Shown in pieces: positions 1-5,229 of a stretch of 5,321 bases of DNA; positions within the stretch are counted from its first letter, which is position 1; the number at the start of each line of letters is the position of its first letter. A program made the translations under genes and the position numbers. Source of the stretch: Acetobacteraceae bacterium. GTDB lineage: Bacteria > Pseudomonadota > Alphaproteobacteria > Acetobacterales > Acetobacteraceae. The DNA lies in contig CANJSR010000355.1 in assembly GCA_947476855.1 (NCBI GenBank), positions 1 to 5,321 of the forward strand. The letters are read 5' to 3'. Under the pieces are notes generated by a model that made no database searches, was not told the DNA's origin, and saw only the letters and a list, made by a program, of their open reading frames with translations.

Positions 1-305
1 CTCGCCGCTGTGAGATTACTGGCAAGGGCGTTTTGAGCGGCAACAATGTCAGCCACGCCAACAACAAGACCCGCCGTCGTTTCCTGCCCAACATGCAGGT
101 GACGTCGATGTTGTCGGATACCCTGGGCAGCGCGGTGCGCATGCGCCTCTGCACCCGCGGCATCCGTACCGTGGAGCATAATGGCGGCATCGACGCCTTC
201 CTCCTCGGCACCCCGAACACGAAGCTGACCCCGGAAGGCCGCGCGCTGAAGCGCCGGATCGAGCGGGCGCGCGACAAGAAGGCCGCCGCAGCCGCCGCTG
301 CCTGA
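1..305 (+). CDS. rpmB: 50S ribosomal protein L28, 5' end cut by window edge
   Basis: Structural protein of the large ribosomal subunit. The reading frame is open from the first base: codons from base 3 read [20 protein letters not shown], the characteristic L28 N-terminus, so only the initiator Met and the first base of the second codon (probably Ser) fall outside the window. The TTG at 33 is internal (Leu13), not a start. The body carries the family's [11 protein letters not shown] basic segment, a [12 protein letters not shown] loop and the LLGTP segment. The C-terminus is a basic helix ending in a run of Ala. The inferred full length is about 102 residues, normal for alphaproteobacterial L28. 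It stops with TGA at 303-305 and is followed within 25 bp by an intrinsic terminator, so it is the last gene of its transcript. It is convergent with the toxin-antitoxin pair. Identification is secure. Confidence 0.97.
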   Translation, partial: RRCEITGKGVLSGNNVSHANNKTRRRFLPNMQVTSMLSDTLGSAVRMRLCTRGIRTVEHNGGIDAFLLGTPNTKLTPEGRALKRRIERARDKKAAAAAAA

Positions 306-326
306 TTTTATCGGTCCCAGATACGG

Positions 327-361
327 AGAAGCCCGGAACCCTTTCAGGATTCCGGGCTTTT
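327..361 (+). terminator. Rho-independent terminator of rpmB
   Basis: A perfect 10-bp stem (AAGCCCGGAA at 329-338 with TTCCGGGCTT at 350-359) closes an 11-base loop, and the 3' arm runs into TTTT at 358-361. It lies 24-56 bases after the rpmB stop. Read from the minus strand, the stem is followed by CTTCTCC rather than a U-run, so it should mainly stop + strand transcription. It also separates rpmB from the antitoxin gene, whose stop is at 370-372. Confidence 0.88.
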
Positions 362-369
362 CGCGTGTG

Positions 370-714
370 CTATTCCCCCGGGGAAGTTGACAAGGCCCTG
401 CGGACGATTTCCGGTTCCCGCGCGATCACGCGCAGATAGGCCCTCGCGGCCGTATCGGGTTCTTTTCGGCCTTGTTCCCAGTCCCGCAGCGTGCCGACCG
501 GGATGTGAAACCGGGCCGCGAATTCCTCCTGGCTCAATCGCAGGGCTCGGCGAATGACGGCCACCCTGGGTACCCGTGGCGCGGCTGCCCATTCATCATC
601 GGTCATGGGCCTGGCGTCGGGATCAGCCATTGCCGCGGCGTGACGCTCGGCTTCCGTCATCGCATCGGCCGCGCGCCAATCGATCGGATCGTCAGTCGTC
701 GATATTCTCTTCAT
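370..714 (-). CDS. XRE-type helix-turn-helix antitoxin partner of BrnT toxin
   Basis: This 114-residue protein is the likely antitoxin and autorepressor of the upstream toxin. The C-terminal half (about residues 50-105) is a Cro/C1-type HTH: SQEEFAARF at 61-69 forms the first helices and IPVGTLRDWEQGRKEPD at 71-87 the recognition helix and its follow-up, as in YiaG/HigA-like regulators. The N-terminal third (DPIDWRAADAMTEAE, then DPDARPMTDDEW) is acidic. From memory it resembles the DW...ALT(D/E)EE...DPDA.P region that precedes the ribbon-helix-helix in BrnA antitoxins, so it may be the toxin-binding part. The ATG at 714 was chosen because the same frame continues upstream to 972 only as a shadow of the toxin gene. 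It overlaps the toxin's 3' end by 23 bp and has only a weak Shine-Dalgarno, which suggests translational coupling. Role is inferred from family and context. Confidence 0.87.
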   Translation of the reverse strand: MKRISTTDDPIDWRAADAMTEAERHAAAMADPDARPMTDDEWAAAPRVPRVAVIRRALRLSQEEFAARFHIPVGTLRDWEQGRKEPDTAARAYLRVIAREPEIVRRALSTSPGE

Positions 715-982
715 GGTAACGTCGTCTTTCCCGTGGTTCCGCCAAGCGCGCCGAGATGATCCGGATGCGTTCCCCGCGCGGCGTGTAGGCGACCGCGAGC
801 AGGCGATCCCCTGCCATGCCGAGCAGAAGGTAGCGGGATTCGGGGTAGGCCTCCCGCCGATCCTCTCGGACAAGCGCAAAGGCGTCTCGGCAGGCCAGCC
901 GAGCGGCGTCGAAGCTGACGCCGTGGTTGGCGAGGTTGAGGGCCGCTTTGGCATCGTCCCACTCGCAGTCATCGTACTCCAC
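692..982 (-). CDS. brnT: BrnT family (DUF497) ribonuclease toxin
   Basis: This 96-residue protein has the full BrnT layout: EWDDAKAALNLANHGVSFDAA near the N-terminus (the family's EWD..K...N...HGVSF signature), a central strand region, and RIISARLAEPRERRRYHEE at the C-terminus (the RIISAR.A...ER..Y signature). Characterised BrnT proteins are RelE-fold ribonucleases that block translation and are neutralised by a cognate antitoxin made from the next gene. Here too the toxin comes first and its last 23 bp overlap the antitoxin start. The start is GTG at 982-980. The frame upstream is open only back to the TAA of the dehydrogenase gene at 1018-1016, with no other ATG or GTG in between, and the EWD motif begins at residue 7 as expected. 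Length is typical. No disruption is seen, so the toxin appears intact. Confidence 0.92.
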   Translation of the reverse strand: MEYDDCEWDDAKAALNLANHGVSFDAARLACRDAFALVREDRREAYPESRYLLLGMAGDRLLAVAYTPRGERIRIISARLAEPRERRRYHEENIDD

Positions 983-1010
983 GATATACGGCTTAGCCGT
1001 AGGATCGCAA
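983..1010 (-). promoter_or_regulatory. Candidate sigma70-type promoter of toxin-antitoxin pair
   Basis: On the minus strand, TTGCGA (1010-1005; 4/6 match to TTGACA) and TATATC (988-983; 4/6 match to TATAAT) are separated by 16 bp, and the palindrome fills most of that spacer. The expected transcription start would fall at or just inside the GTG start codon, giving a nearly leaderless mRNA or requiring a later start. The matches are modest, so the pair may instead be read through from the upstream dehydrogenase gene. Confidence 0.25.
987..1001. promoter_or_regulatory. Perfect 15-bp palindrome, candidate antitoxin operator
   Basis: TACGGCTTAGCCGTA has perfect 7-bp arms around one central base. 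It ends 4 bp upstream of the toxin GTG, inside the 33-bp gap after the dehydrogenase stop. Size, symmetry and position suit an operator for the XRE-type antitoxin. It lies in the spacer of the candidate promoter at 983-1010. Binding is inferred. Confidence 0.5.
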
Positions 1011-1015
1011 GGGCG

Positions 1016-1906
1016 TTACGCCTTCACCTCCACCCCCACCAGCTTCTCGTAAACCTTGATCACGGCTGACCCGTCTTCCTTGTTGATCCCCATCGCCCGC
1101 GCCATCTGGTAGGCCTGCTGGGAAATCGGCGCCATCAGCACGGGCACGCCCAGGCTTTTGGCCAGGCCGTTCTCAAGCTCTTGGTCCTTGAACGAAATAT
1201 CGACCGTCCCCGACGGCCCGAAATCCCGCGTGATCATCTTCTTCCCGCGCCCCTGGAACGCCCAGGAGTTGCCGGAACTCACGCTGACCATGTCGAACAA
1301 CTGCTGGATATCCAGCCCGGCCTTGGCGCCCATCACCAGGGCCTCGGCCACCGCGATCGTGTTCACATGCAGCAGCATGTTGTTGAGGAGCTTCATCGCC
1401 AGCCCGTTGCCCAGCTTGCCGGCGTGGAACACGTTCCCGCCCATCGCCGTGAACAGGTCGGCGCAGGCGTCGAACACCGCCTTGTCCCCTCCGACCATGA
1501 TCGACAGCGACCCCGCCGCCGCGCCCGACGTGCCGCCGCTGACCGGGGCATCGAGCAGCTTGATGCCCTGGGCCGCCAGCTTCGGCTCCATCTCCCGCAG
1601 CTTGAACGGGTCGGCCGTGCTCATACAGATCACGGTATGGCCGGGCTTCGCTGTCTTGATGAAACCGGCGTCCCCGAGCATCACCGACTCGGCCTGCGCG
1701 GTCGTTTCGACCATGCAGATCGACCGGGTCGTTTCCCGCGCGACCGCCTGGGGCGACGGGGCGACCTCGGCCCCCGCTTCGGCGAGTGCCTGCACCTTGC
1801 GTGGATCGAGGTCATGCACGACCACCTTGATCCCGGCCTTCAACAGGTTCCGAGCCATCGGCCCGCCCATGTTGCCCAGGCCCACGAAGCCAACTTTTTC
1901 CACCAC
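1016..1906 (-). CDS. 3-hydroxyisobutyrate dehydrogenase family NAD(P)-dependent oxidoreductase
   Basis: This 296-residue beta-hydroxyacid dehydrogenase reversibly oxidises a short beta-hydroxy acid to its semialdehyde in the cytoplasm. The Rossmann nucleotide loop GLGNMGGPMARN is at 9-20. HDLDP at 31-35 puts an Asp at the end of the second strand, favouring NAD over NADP. The substrate motif DAPVSGGTSGAAAG is at 119-132. The catalytic Lys is in GLAMKLLNN (Lys172, with Asn175/176), and FKDQELEN at 239-246 is the conserved C-terminal segment. Length is standard. The start is GTG at 1906, 7 bp after a good GAGGAG; a second GTG follows at once. The family includes 3-hydroxyisobutyrate dehydrogenase (MmsB, valine breakdown) and tartronate semialdehyde reductase (GarR/GlxR), and the substrate cannot be fixed from sequence. 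The nearby acyl-CoA dehydrogenase and enoyl-CoA hydratase genes make branched-chain acid catabolism possible but do not prove it. Confidence 0.9.
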   Translation of the reverse strand: MVEKVGFVGLGNMGGPMARNLLKAGIKVVVHDLDPRKVQALAEAGAEVAPSPQAVARETTRSICMVETTAQAESVMLGDAGFIKTAKPGHTVICMSTADPFKLREMEPKLAAQGIKLLDAPVSGGTSGAAAGSLSIMVGGDKAVFDACADLFTAMGGNVFHAGKLGNGLAMKLLNNMLLHVNTIAVAEALVMGAKAGLDIQQLFDMVSVSSGNSWAFQGRGKKMITRDFGPSGTVDISFKDQELENGLAKSLGVPVLMAPISQQAYQMARAMGINKEDGSAVIKVYEKLVGVEVKA

Positions 1907-1913
1907 GGTTCGT

Positions 1914-1919
1914 CTCCTC
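1914..1919 (-). promoter_or_regulatory. Shine-Dalgarno of the dehydrogenase gene
   Basis: GAGGAG on the minus strand lies 7 bases upstream of the GTG at 1906. It supports the first of two tandem GTG codons as the start, although the second (1903) would still be within range. Confidence 0.75.
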
Positions 1920-1930
1920 GCTAATTCTTA

Positions 1931-1947
1931 CCCTCAAAAAATGAGGG
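1931..1947. repeat. Short inverted repeat with A/T loop in divergent intergenic region
   Basis: CCCTCA (1931-1936) and TGAGGG (1942-1947) are perfect 6-bp arms around five A residues. It lies 25 bp upstream of the dehydrogenase start and would be in its 5' leader if transcription begins further upstream. It could be an operator or a small leader hairpin. It is not followed by a U-run in either direction, so it is not an obvious terminator. Confidence 0.35.
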
Positions 1948-1964
1948 GTGTTGCCACAGGGCAT

Positions 1965-2004
1965 CATGAGTACCCATGAATGTCCTTGCGTAGTTCTACT
2001 CATG
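1965..2004. repeat. 8-bp inverted repeat, 32-bp centre spacing, between divergent genes
   Basis: CATGAGTA (1965-1972) and TACTCATG (1997-2004) are perfect inverted copies separated by 24 bp, so their centres are 32 bp apart, about three helical turns. A further CATGA lies at 1975-1979, exactly 10 bp after the first. This arrangement in the 179-bp gap between the divergent dehydrogenase and metalloprotease genes suggests sites for a regulator bound on one face of the DNA. No regulator is identified, and no convincing -35/-10 pair was found for either gene. Confidence 0.3.
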
Positions 2005-2085
2005 TGTGCTGACTGAGGCTGCAAAGAAATGACGGACCTGCACCGCGCGGGAAGCGTCCCCTGAAGGCAGATCGGACAGAGTCTC

Positions 2086-3174
2086 ATGCGTTTTCCGATT
2101 ATTGCGGCGGCTGCCATCGGCTTGATGGCATTGTCGGCGCCCGCGCAGGCCGCACCAACGCTCAATCTGGCATTCATCGCGGGAACCTCCGCGCAGGCGC
2201 AGGCGGCGTTCACGACGGCCGCGAATTACTGGTCCTCGGCCTTCACCGACACGGTCACGGTCAACCTGACGGTGGGCACCGGCGGCCTGCCGTCCGGTGT
2301 GCTGGCCTCCGCGTCGTCCAACAGCCAGAATTATGCCTACAGCGCTGTCCGGGCCGCGATGGCGGCCGATGTGTCCAGCGCGATCGACACCGCGGCCGTG
2401 GCGCACCTGCCGAACACGGCCGGCGTGTCGATGTATCTGAACTATACCAGCAACAGCCCGAACGGCGTGGGCAGCGCGACGCCCTATGTCGACAATGACG
2501 GCGACGCCAACAACACCACCATCCGCATGACCCAGGCCAACGCCAAGGCGCTTGGCCTGGCCACCACGCCGTCGACCCTGGTGAACTGCATCGGCAACTG
2601 TGACGCCTTCATCCAGTTCAGCACGGCCTTCAGCTACGACTTCGACTCCTCGAATGGTGTCAGCAGCGGCACCTACGATTTCGTGGGCCTCGCGATCCAT
2701 GAGATCGGGCACGCCCTTGGCTTCACCAGCGGTGTCGACATCCTCGACATCAACTCCACCAGCCCGAATTTCTTCCCGGACGCGCTCTTCACCTTCGTCA
2801 CGCCGCTCGATCTGTTCCGCTGCTCGACCGCCTCGGCCGCCAACGGCACGACGCTGGACTTCACCGCGGGGGCGGGGATCAAGAACTTCTCCCTCGACAA
2901 CTGCGCCACGACGCTGGGGCGGTTCGCGGAGGGTGTCACCCACGGTGACGGCCGGCAGGCCAGCCACTGGAAGGATAACCTGGGCCTCGGCATCATGGAC
3001 CCGACCATCGCGACCGGAGAGACGCTGATCGTCACGCCGCTCGACCTGATCGGCTTCGACACGATCGGCTGGAATCTGACCGTCGTGCCCGAGCCGGGGA
3101 CCCTGACCCTGGGCGCGGCCTGGCTGCTGGGCCTGGTGGCGATCCGCCGCCGAGCGAAGGCCCGGACGGCGTAG
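2086..3174 (+). CDS. Secreted PEP-CTERM zinc metalloprotease (NF038122-like)
   Basis: This 362-residue exported protein starts with a signal peptide (residues 1-22, cleavage after AQA). It ends with a PEP-CTERM tail: VPEPG at 334-338, a hydrophobic helix at about 339-353, then RRR at 354-356. The tail predicts export, processing by an exosortase and release or anchoring at the surface. The catalytic motif is HEIGHALGF at 205-213 (zinc ligands His205 and His209, general base Glu206). The metzincin third-ligand position (215) is Ser. A later ASHWKDN (His294) followed by LGIMDP (Met304) resembles the distant third His and Met-turn of M8 leishmanolysin-type enzymes. Four Cys (168, 172, 246, 273) could form disulfides. 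From memory it matches a family of PEP-CTERM metalloproteases named NF038122. The start is ATG with a weak Shine-Dalgarno (GACAGAG). The substrate is unknown. Confidence 0.88.
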   Translation: MRFPIIAAAAIGLMALSAPAQAAPTLNLAFIAGTSAQAQAAFTTAANYWSSAFTDTVTVNLTVGTGGLPSGVLASASSNSQNYAYSAVRAAMAADVSSAIDTAAVAHLPNTAGVSMYLNYTSNSPNGVGSATPYVDNDGDANNTTIRMTQANAKALGLATTPSTLVNCIGNCDAFIQFSTAFSYDFDSSNGVSSGTYDFVGLAIHEIGHALGFTSGVDILDINSTSPNFFPDALFTFVTPLDLFRCSTASAANGTTLDFTAGAGIKNFSLDNCATTLGRFAEGVTHGDGRQASHWKDNLGLGIMDPTIATGETLIVTPLDLIGFDTIGWNLTVVPEPGTLTLGAAWLLGLVAIRRRAKARTA

Positions 3175-3187
3175 GGGACTACCGCCG
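3167..3187. terminator. Hairpin over both convergent stop codons, possible shared 3'-end element
   Basis: CGGCGTAG (3167-3174) pairs with CTAC-GCCG (3179-3182 and 3184-3187; C3183 bulged) around a GGGA loop, which fits the stable GNRA tetraloop class on the + strand. The stem contains both TAG stop codons. No U-run follows in either direction, so it is not a standard intrinsic terminator. It may stabilise mRNA 3' ends or aid Rho-type or bidirectional termination. It may also be an accident of facing stop codons. Confidence 0.3.
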
Positions 3188-3904
3188 GCGGCGCAGCCCC
3201 AGCATCCCAACCACGCCCATGGCCAGGACGCCCAGCGTCGCTGGCTCCGGCACGCCGACCATCGCGATCTGGAAGTTGTCCAGGTCGACGCCGTCACTGG
3301 TGCCCGAGAACCCGTCCGTCAGCACGATCGAGCGGATGTCGTTCGTCGTGCTCGCCAGGCCCATGAAATACGAATAGCCAAGCTGGTAGTTCCGCGGGAA
3401 GGACTGGACCGACCCGAGGGAGGTTCCGGTGCCGTTCAGGCCGGTGAAGGCCTCGATCGTGATCGGATCGGTGCCGAAGGGATCATAATGGTCGCCGGTC
3501 AGCATGCCGATCGCGGCGATCGCGTTGGCGAAGTTCACCGTCAGGGAAACCTGGTCTCCGTAGACCAGCGCGCGGGTCAGCGGGAACGGCCCTTCTCCGG
3601 TGGAGCACGGGCAATCCAGCGAACCGGATGGGATCCCGGTGATATCCATCACCGTCTGTAGAAACGGGGTTACGATCGACATCGTCACGCCCTGGGGGGC
3701 GTAGAAGTTACCATCCAGGCTGCCGAGTGGATGGCTTTCGAAGTCGATGACCGTCGTGACACTGGCGCCGTTCGCGGCCAGGTGGTTCGCGAAGTCCGCG
3801 GCATTGCCGGTCGGGTTGTTCACGAAGCCAATAACGGCGGACTGTGCCGCCGACCCGGTGCCGAGAGCCAGCAGGGCCGCCAGAATCACAGTACCCTTGG
3901 TCAT
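3179..3904 (-). CDS. PEP-CTERM sorting domain protein of unknown function
   Basis: This 241-residue exported protein has a signal peptide at residues 1 to about 20-23 (MTKGTVILAALLALGTGSAA). Its C-terminal sorting signal is VPEPAT at 218-223, a hydrophobic stretch, then RRRR as the last four residues. The body is beta-rich with Gly/Thr/Ser turns. It opens with VIDFESHPLGSL (about 53-64) and APQGVTMS, and closes with a DGVDLDNFQIA strand just before the tail. This pattern is frequent in PEP-CTERM proteins and suggests a beta-sandwich or carbohydrate-binding-like fold, but no catalytic motif is visible. A CPC pair lies at Cys98/Cys100. The ATG at 3904 was chosen because GGAG lies 6 bp upstream and a signal peptide follows directly; the frame extends to 4087 without plausible protein. 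It is convergent with the metalloprotease gene (4-bp gap). Export and sorting are well supported; function is unrecognised. Confidence 0.85.
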   Translation of the reverse strand: MTKGTVILAALLALGTGSAAQSAVIGFVNNPTGNAADFANHLAANGASVTTVIDFESHPLGSLDGNFYAPQGVTMSIVTPFLQTVMDITGIPSGSLDCPCSTGEGPFPLTRALVYGDQVSLTVNFANAIAAIGMLTGDHYDPFGTDPITIEAFTGLNGTGTSLGSVQSFPRNYQLGYSYFMGLASTTNDIRSIVLTDGFSGTSDGVDLDNFQIAMVGVPEPATLGVLAMGVVGMLGLRRRR

Positions 3905-3910
3905 GACCGT

Positions 3911-3914
3911 CTCC
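3911..3914 (-). promoter_or_regulatory. Shine-Dalgarno deciding the start of the 241-residue PEP-CTERM protein
   Basis: GGAG on the minus strand lies 6 bases before the ATG at 3904. It fixes that start over the in-frame upstream ATGs up to 4087, which would put an arginine- and glycine-rich stretch in front of the signal peptide. Confidence 0.7.
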
Positions 3915-3964
3915 GCCCTCATTCTTCCGTGAGACATATCTTGCAAATTTGTTACGAAGCCGCA

Positions 3965-3989
3965 AGCCGTGATTCTCCTTTTGACGGCT
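3965..3989. repeat. 6-bp inverted repeat in divergent intergenic region
   Basis: AGCCGT (3965-3970) and ACGGCT (3984-3989) are inverted copies separated by 13 bp, between the PEP-CTERM gene (minus) and the acyl-CoA dehydrogenase gene (plus). The same two hexamers, in the opposite order, make up most of the palindrome at 987-1001. Arms this short can arise by chance. Nothing else convincing was seen in the 149-bp gap, and no clear promoter. Confidence 0.2.
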
Positions 3990-4053
3990 CCGCCTTGACC
4001 CCCATCCCCCCACGCGCTACCGCCCGGTAACCCCAGCCCGAGGACCCGCATCG

Positions 4054-5202
4054 GTGAACGCCTTCTCCTTCCCCCCACCGCCGCCATGCCCGGAAGCCGA
4101 GGTCCTGCGCCAGGAGGTTCGGGACTTCCTCAAGACCGAACTGGCCGATCGCACGCCCGTGCAGAAGGCCGAGTCCTGGACCGGACTCGACCCCGCCTTC
4201 TCCCGCGCCGTCGGCCAGCGTGGTTGGCTCGGCCTTACCTGGCCCAAGCAATATGGCGGGCATGAGCGGTCGGCGCTGGAACGCTATGTCGTGCTGGAAG
4301 AAATGCTGGCCGCCGGCGCGCCCGTCGGCCTGCACTGGATCGGCGACCGCCAGTCCGGCCCGCTGATCCTGCGCGTCGGCACCGAGGAGCAGCGCCAGAC
4401 CTACCTGCCGAAACTCGCCGCCGGCGAGGCCTTCTGCTGCATCGGCATGAGCGAGCCGAACACCGGATCCGACCTGGCTTCCGCCCGCACCCGCGCGGCC
4501 AAGGTCCAGGGCGGCTATATCGTCAACGGCACCAAGGTGTGGACCAGCTTCGCGCACCTGTCCCACTACATGATCCTGTTCTGCCGCACCGGATCGTCCG
4601 AGGATCGGCACGGTGGCGTCAGCCAGATGCTCGTGGACCTGCACAACACCCCCGGCCTGACGATCCGCCCGATCTACGCGTTGACCGGGGAACATCATTT
4701 CAATGAATGCGTCTTCCAGGATGCCTTCATCCCCGACTCCGCCCTGCTCGGCAAGGAAGGGGACGGCTGGAACCAGGTCACCAGCGAGCTGGCGTTCGAA
4801 CGCAGCGGACCCGAGCGGTTCCTGTCCTCCTACTGGCTGTTCGTCGAGCTCATCCGCGCGCTGGGCCCGAACCCGACCGACGCCGGGGCCATCGCCATCG
4901 GCCGGCTGACCGCGCATTTCATGACGCTTCGCCGCCTGTCACGCTCGGTCGCCGGGATGCTGCAGAACGGGGAGAACCCGGCCTTGCAGGCGTCCATGGT
5001 CAAGGACCTGGGCGCGCTGGTCGAACAGGAACTGCCCGAAATCGCCCGCAACCTGGTCGACGCCGAACCCGATGAGAAATCGACGCACGACTTCGCCGCC
5101 GTGCTCGCCCACACGATGATGCACGCCCCGTCCTTCAGCCTGCGCGGCGGCACGCGGGAAATCCTGCGCGGCATCATCGCCCGCGGCCTGGGGCTGCGCT
5201 AA
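4054..5202 (+). CDS. Acyl-CoA dehydrogenase family flavoprotein
   Basis: This 382-residue FAD enzyme inserts a 2,3 double bond into an acyl-CoA, with electrons passing to an electron-transfer flavoprotein. The N-terminal helical domain contains WLGLTWPKQYGG (58-69). The middle beta domain has CCIGMSEPNTGSDLAS (128-143) and VNGTKVWTS (157-165), the standard flavin and substrate segments. The C-terminal helical domain ends with SLRGGTREILRGIIARGLGL. The usual catalytic Glu position of the medium-chain type (YEGT) is Gly in RGGT (364-367). Glu249 in LAFERSGPER sits where isovaleryl-CoA dehydrogenase-type enzymes carry their base, so it is the likely substitute. The start is GTG at 4054 with AGGA 9 bp upstream; the nearby ATG at 4086 is out of frame. 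The enoyl-CoA hydratase family gene follows after 27 bp, so they form an operon. Chain length or branched substrate cannot be assigned. Confidence 0.93.
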   Translation: MNAFSFPPPPPCPEAEVLRQEVRDFLKTELADRTPVQKAESWTGLDPAFSRAVGQRGWLGLTWPKQYGGHERSALERYVVLEEMLAAGAPVGLHWIGDRQSGPLILRVGTEEQRQTYLPKLAAGEAFCCIGMSEPNTGSDLASARTRAAKVQGGYIVNGTKVWTSFAHLSHYMILFCRTGSSEDRHGGVSQMLVDLHNTPGLTIRPIYALTGEHHFNECVFQDAFIPDSALLGKEGDGWNQVTSELAFERSGPERFLSSYWLFVELIRALGPNPTDAGAIAIGRLTAHFMTLRRLSRSVAGMLQNGENPALQASMVKDLGALVEQELPEIARNLVDAEPDEKSTHDFAAVLAHTMMHAPSFSLRGGTREILRGIIARGLGLR

Positions 5203-5216
5203 CCCTTTCCAAAGAA

Positions 5217-5221
5217 GAAGG
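5217..5221 (+). promoter_or_regulatory. Shine-Dalgarno of the enoyl-CoA hydratase family gene
   Basis: GAAGG, preceded by a purine run, lies 8 bases upstream of the ATG at 5230 in the 27-bp gap after the acyl-CoA dehydrogenase stop. No terminator is seen in that gap, consistent with co-transcription. Confidence 0.7.
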
Positions 5222-5229
5222 TTTTTCCG

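Noticed and set aside
33..35. TTG as start of a 90-residue protein
   Set aside because: The frame is open to the window edge and the upstream codons match the L28 N-terminus, so this codon is internal Leu13.
715..972. Extension of the antitoxin frame upstream to 972 (200-residue version)
   Set aside because: This part lies wholly within the toxin gene on the same strand in another frame, reads as low-complexity Ser/Pro/Arg text, and lacks any family motif. The HTH protein starts sensibly at 714.
1016..1906. Assigning the dehydrogenase as mmsB of a valine catabolic operon
   Set aside because: Family motifs do not separate it from tartronate semialdehyde reductase-type enzymes, no mmsA or hydroxyisobutyryl-CoA hydrolase is visible, and the acyl-CoA genes lie on the other strand beyond two unrelated genes.
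1158..1979. Two long + strand open frames opposite the dehydrogenase gene
   Set aside because: They are antisense to a gene with complete family motifs and a good Shine-Dalgarno, and their translations show no domain features.
1996..3297. 433-residue minus-strand open frame opposite the metalloprotease
   Set aside because: Arg/Gly/Val-rich text typical of the antisense frame of a high-GC gene. The + strand protein has a signal peptide, HExxH motif and PEP-CTERM tail.
3905..4053. Sigma54 (-24/-12) promoter for the PEP-CTERM gene
   Set aside because: A TTTGCA element is present on the minus strand, but no GG lies at the required 10-bp spacing from its GC. The same search of the 1907-2085 gap also failed.
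3905..4087. N-terminal extension of the PEP-CTERM protein to 4087
   Set aside because: It would place about 61 Arg/Gly-rich residues before a clear signal peptide and overlap the divergent dehydrogenase start. GGAG at 3911-3914 supports 3904.
3952..4917. 321-residue minus-strand open frame opposite the acyl-CoA dehydrogenase
   Set aside because: A GC-driven shadow. The + strand frame carries all acyl-CoA dehydrogenase motifs.
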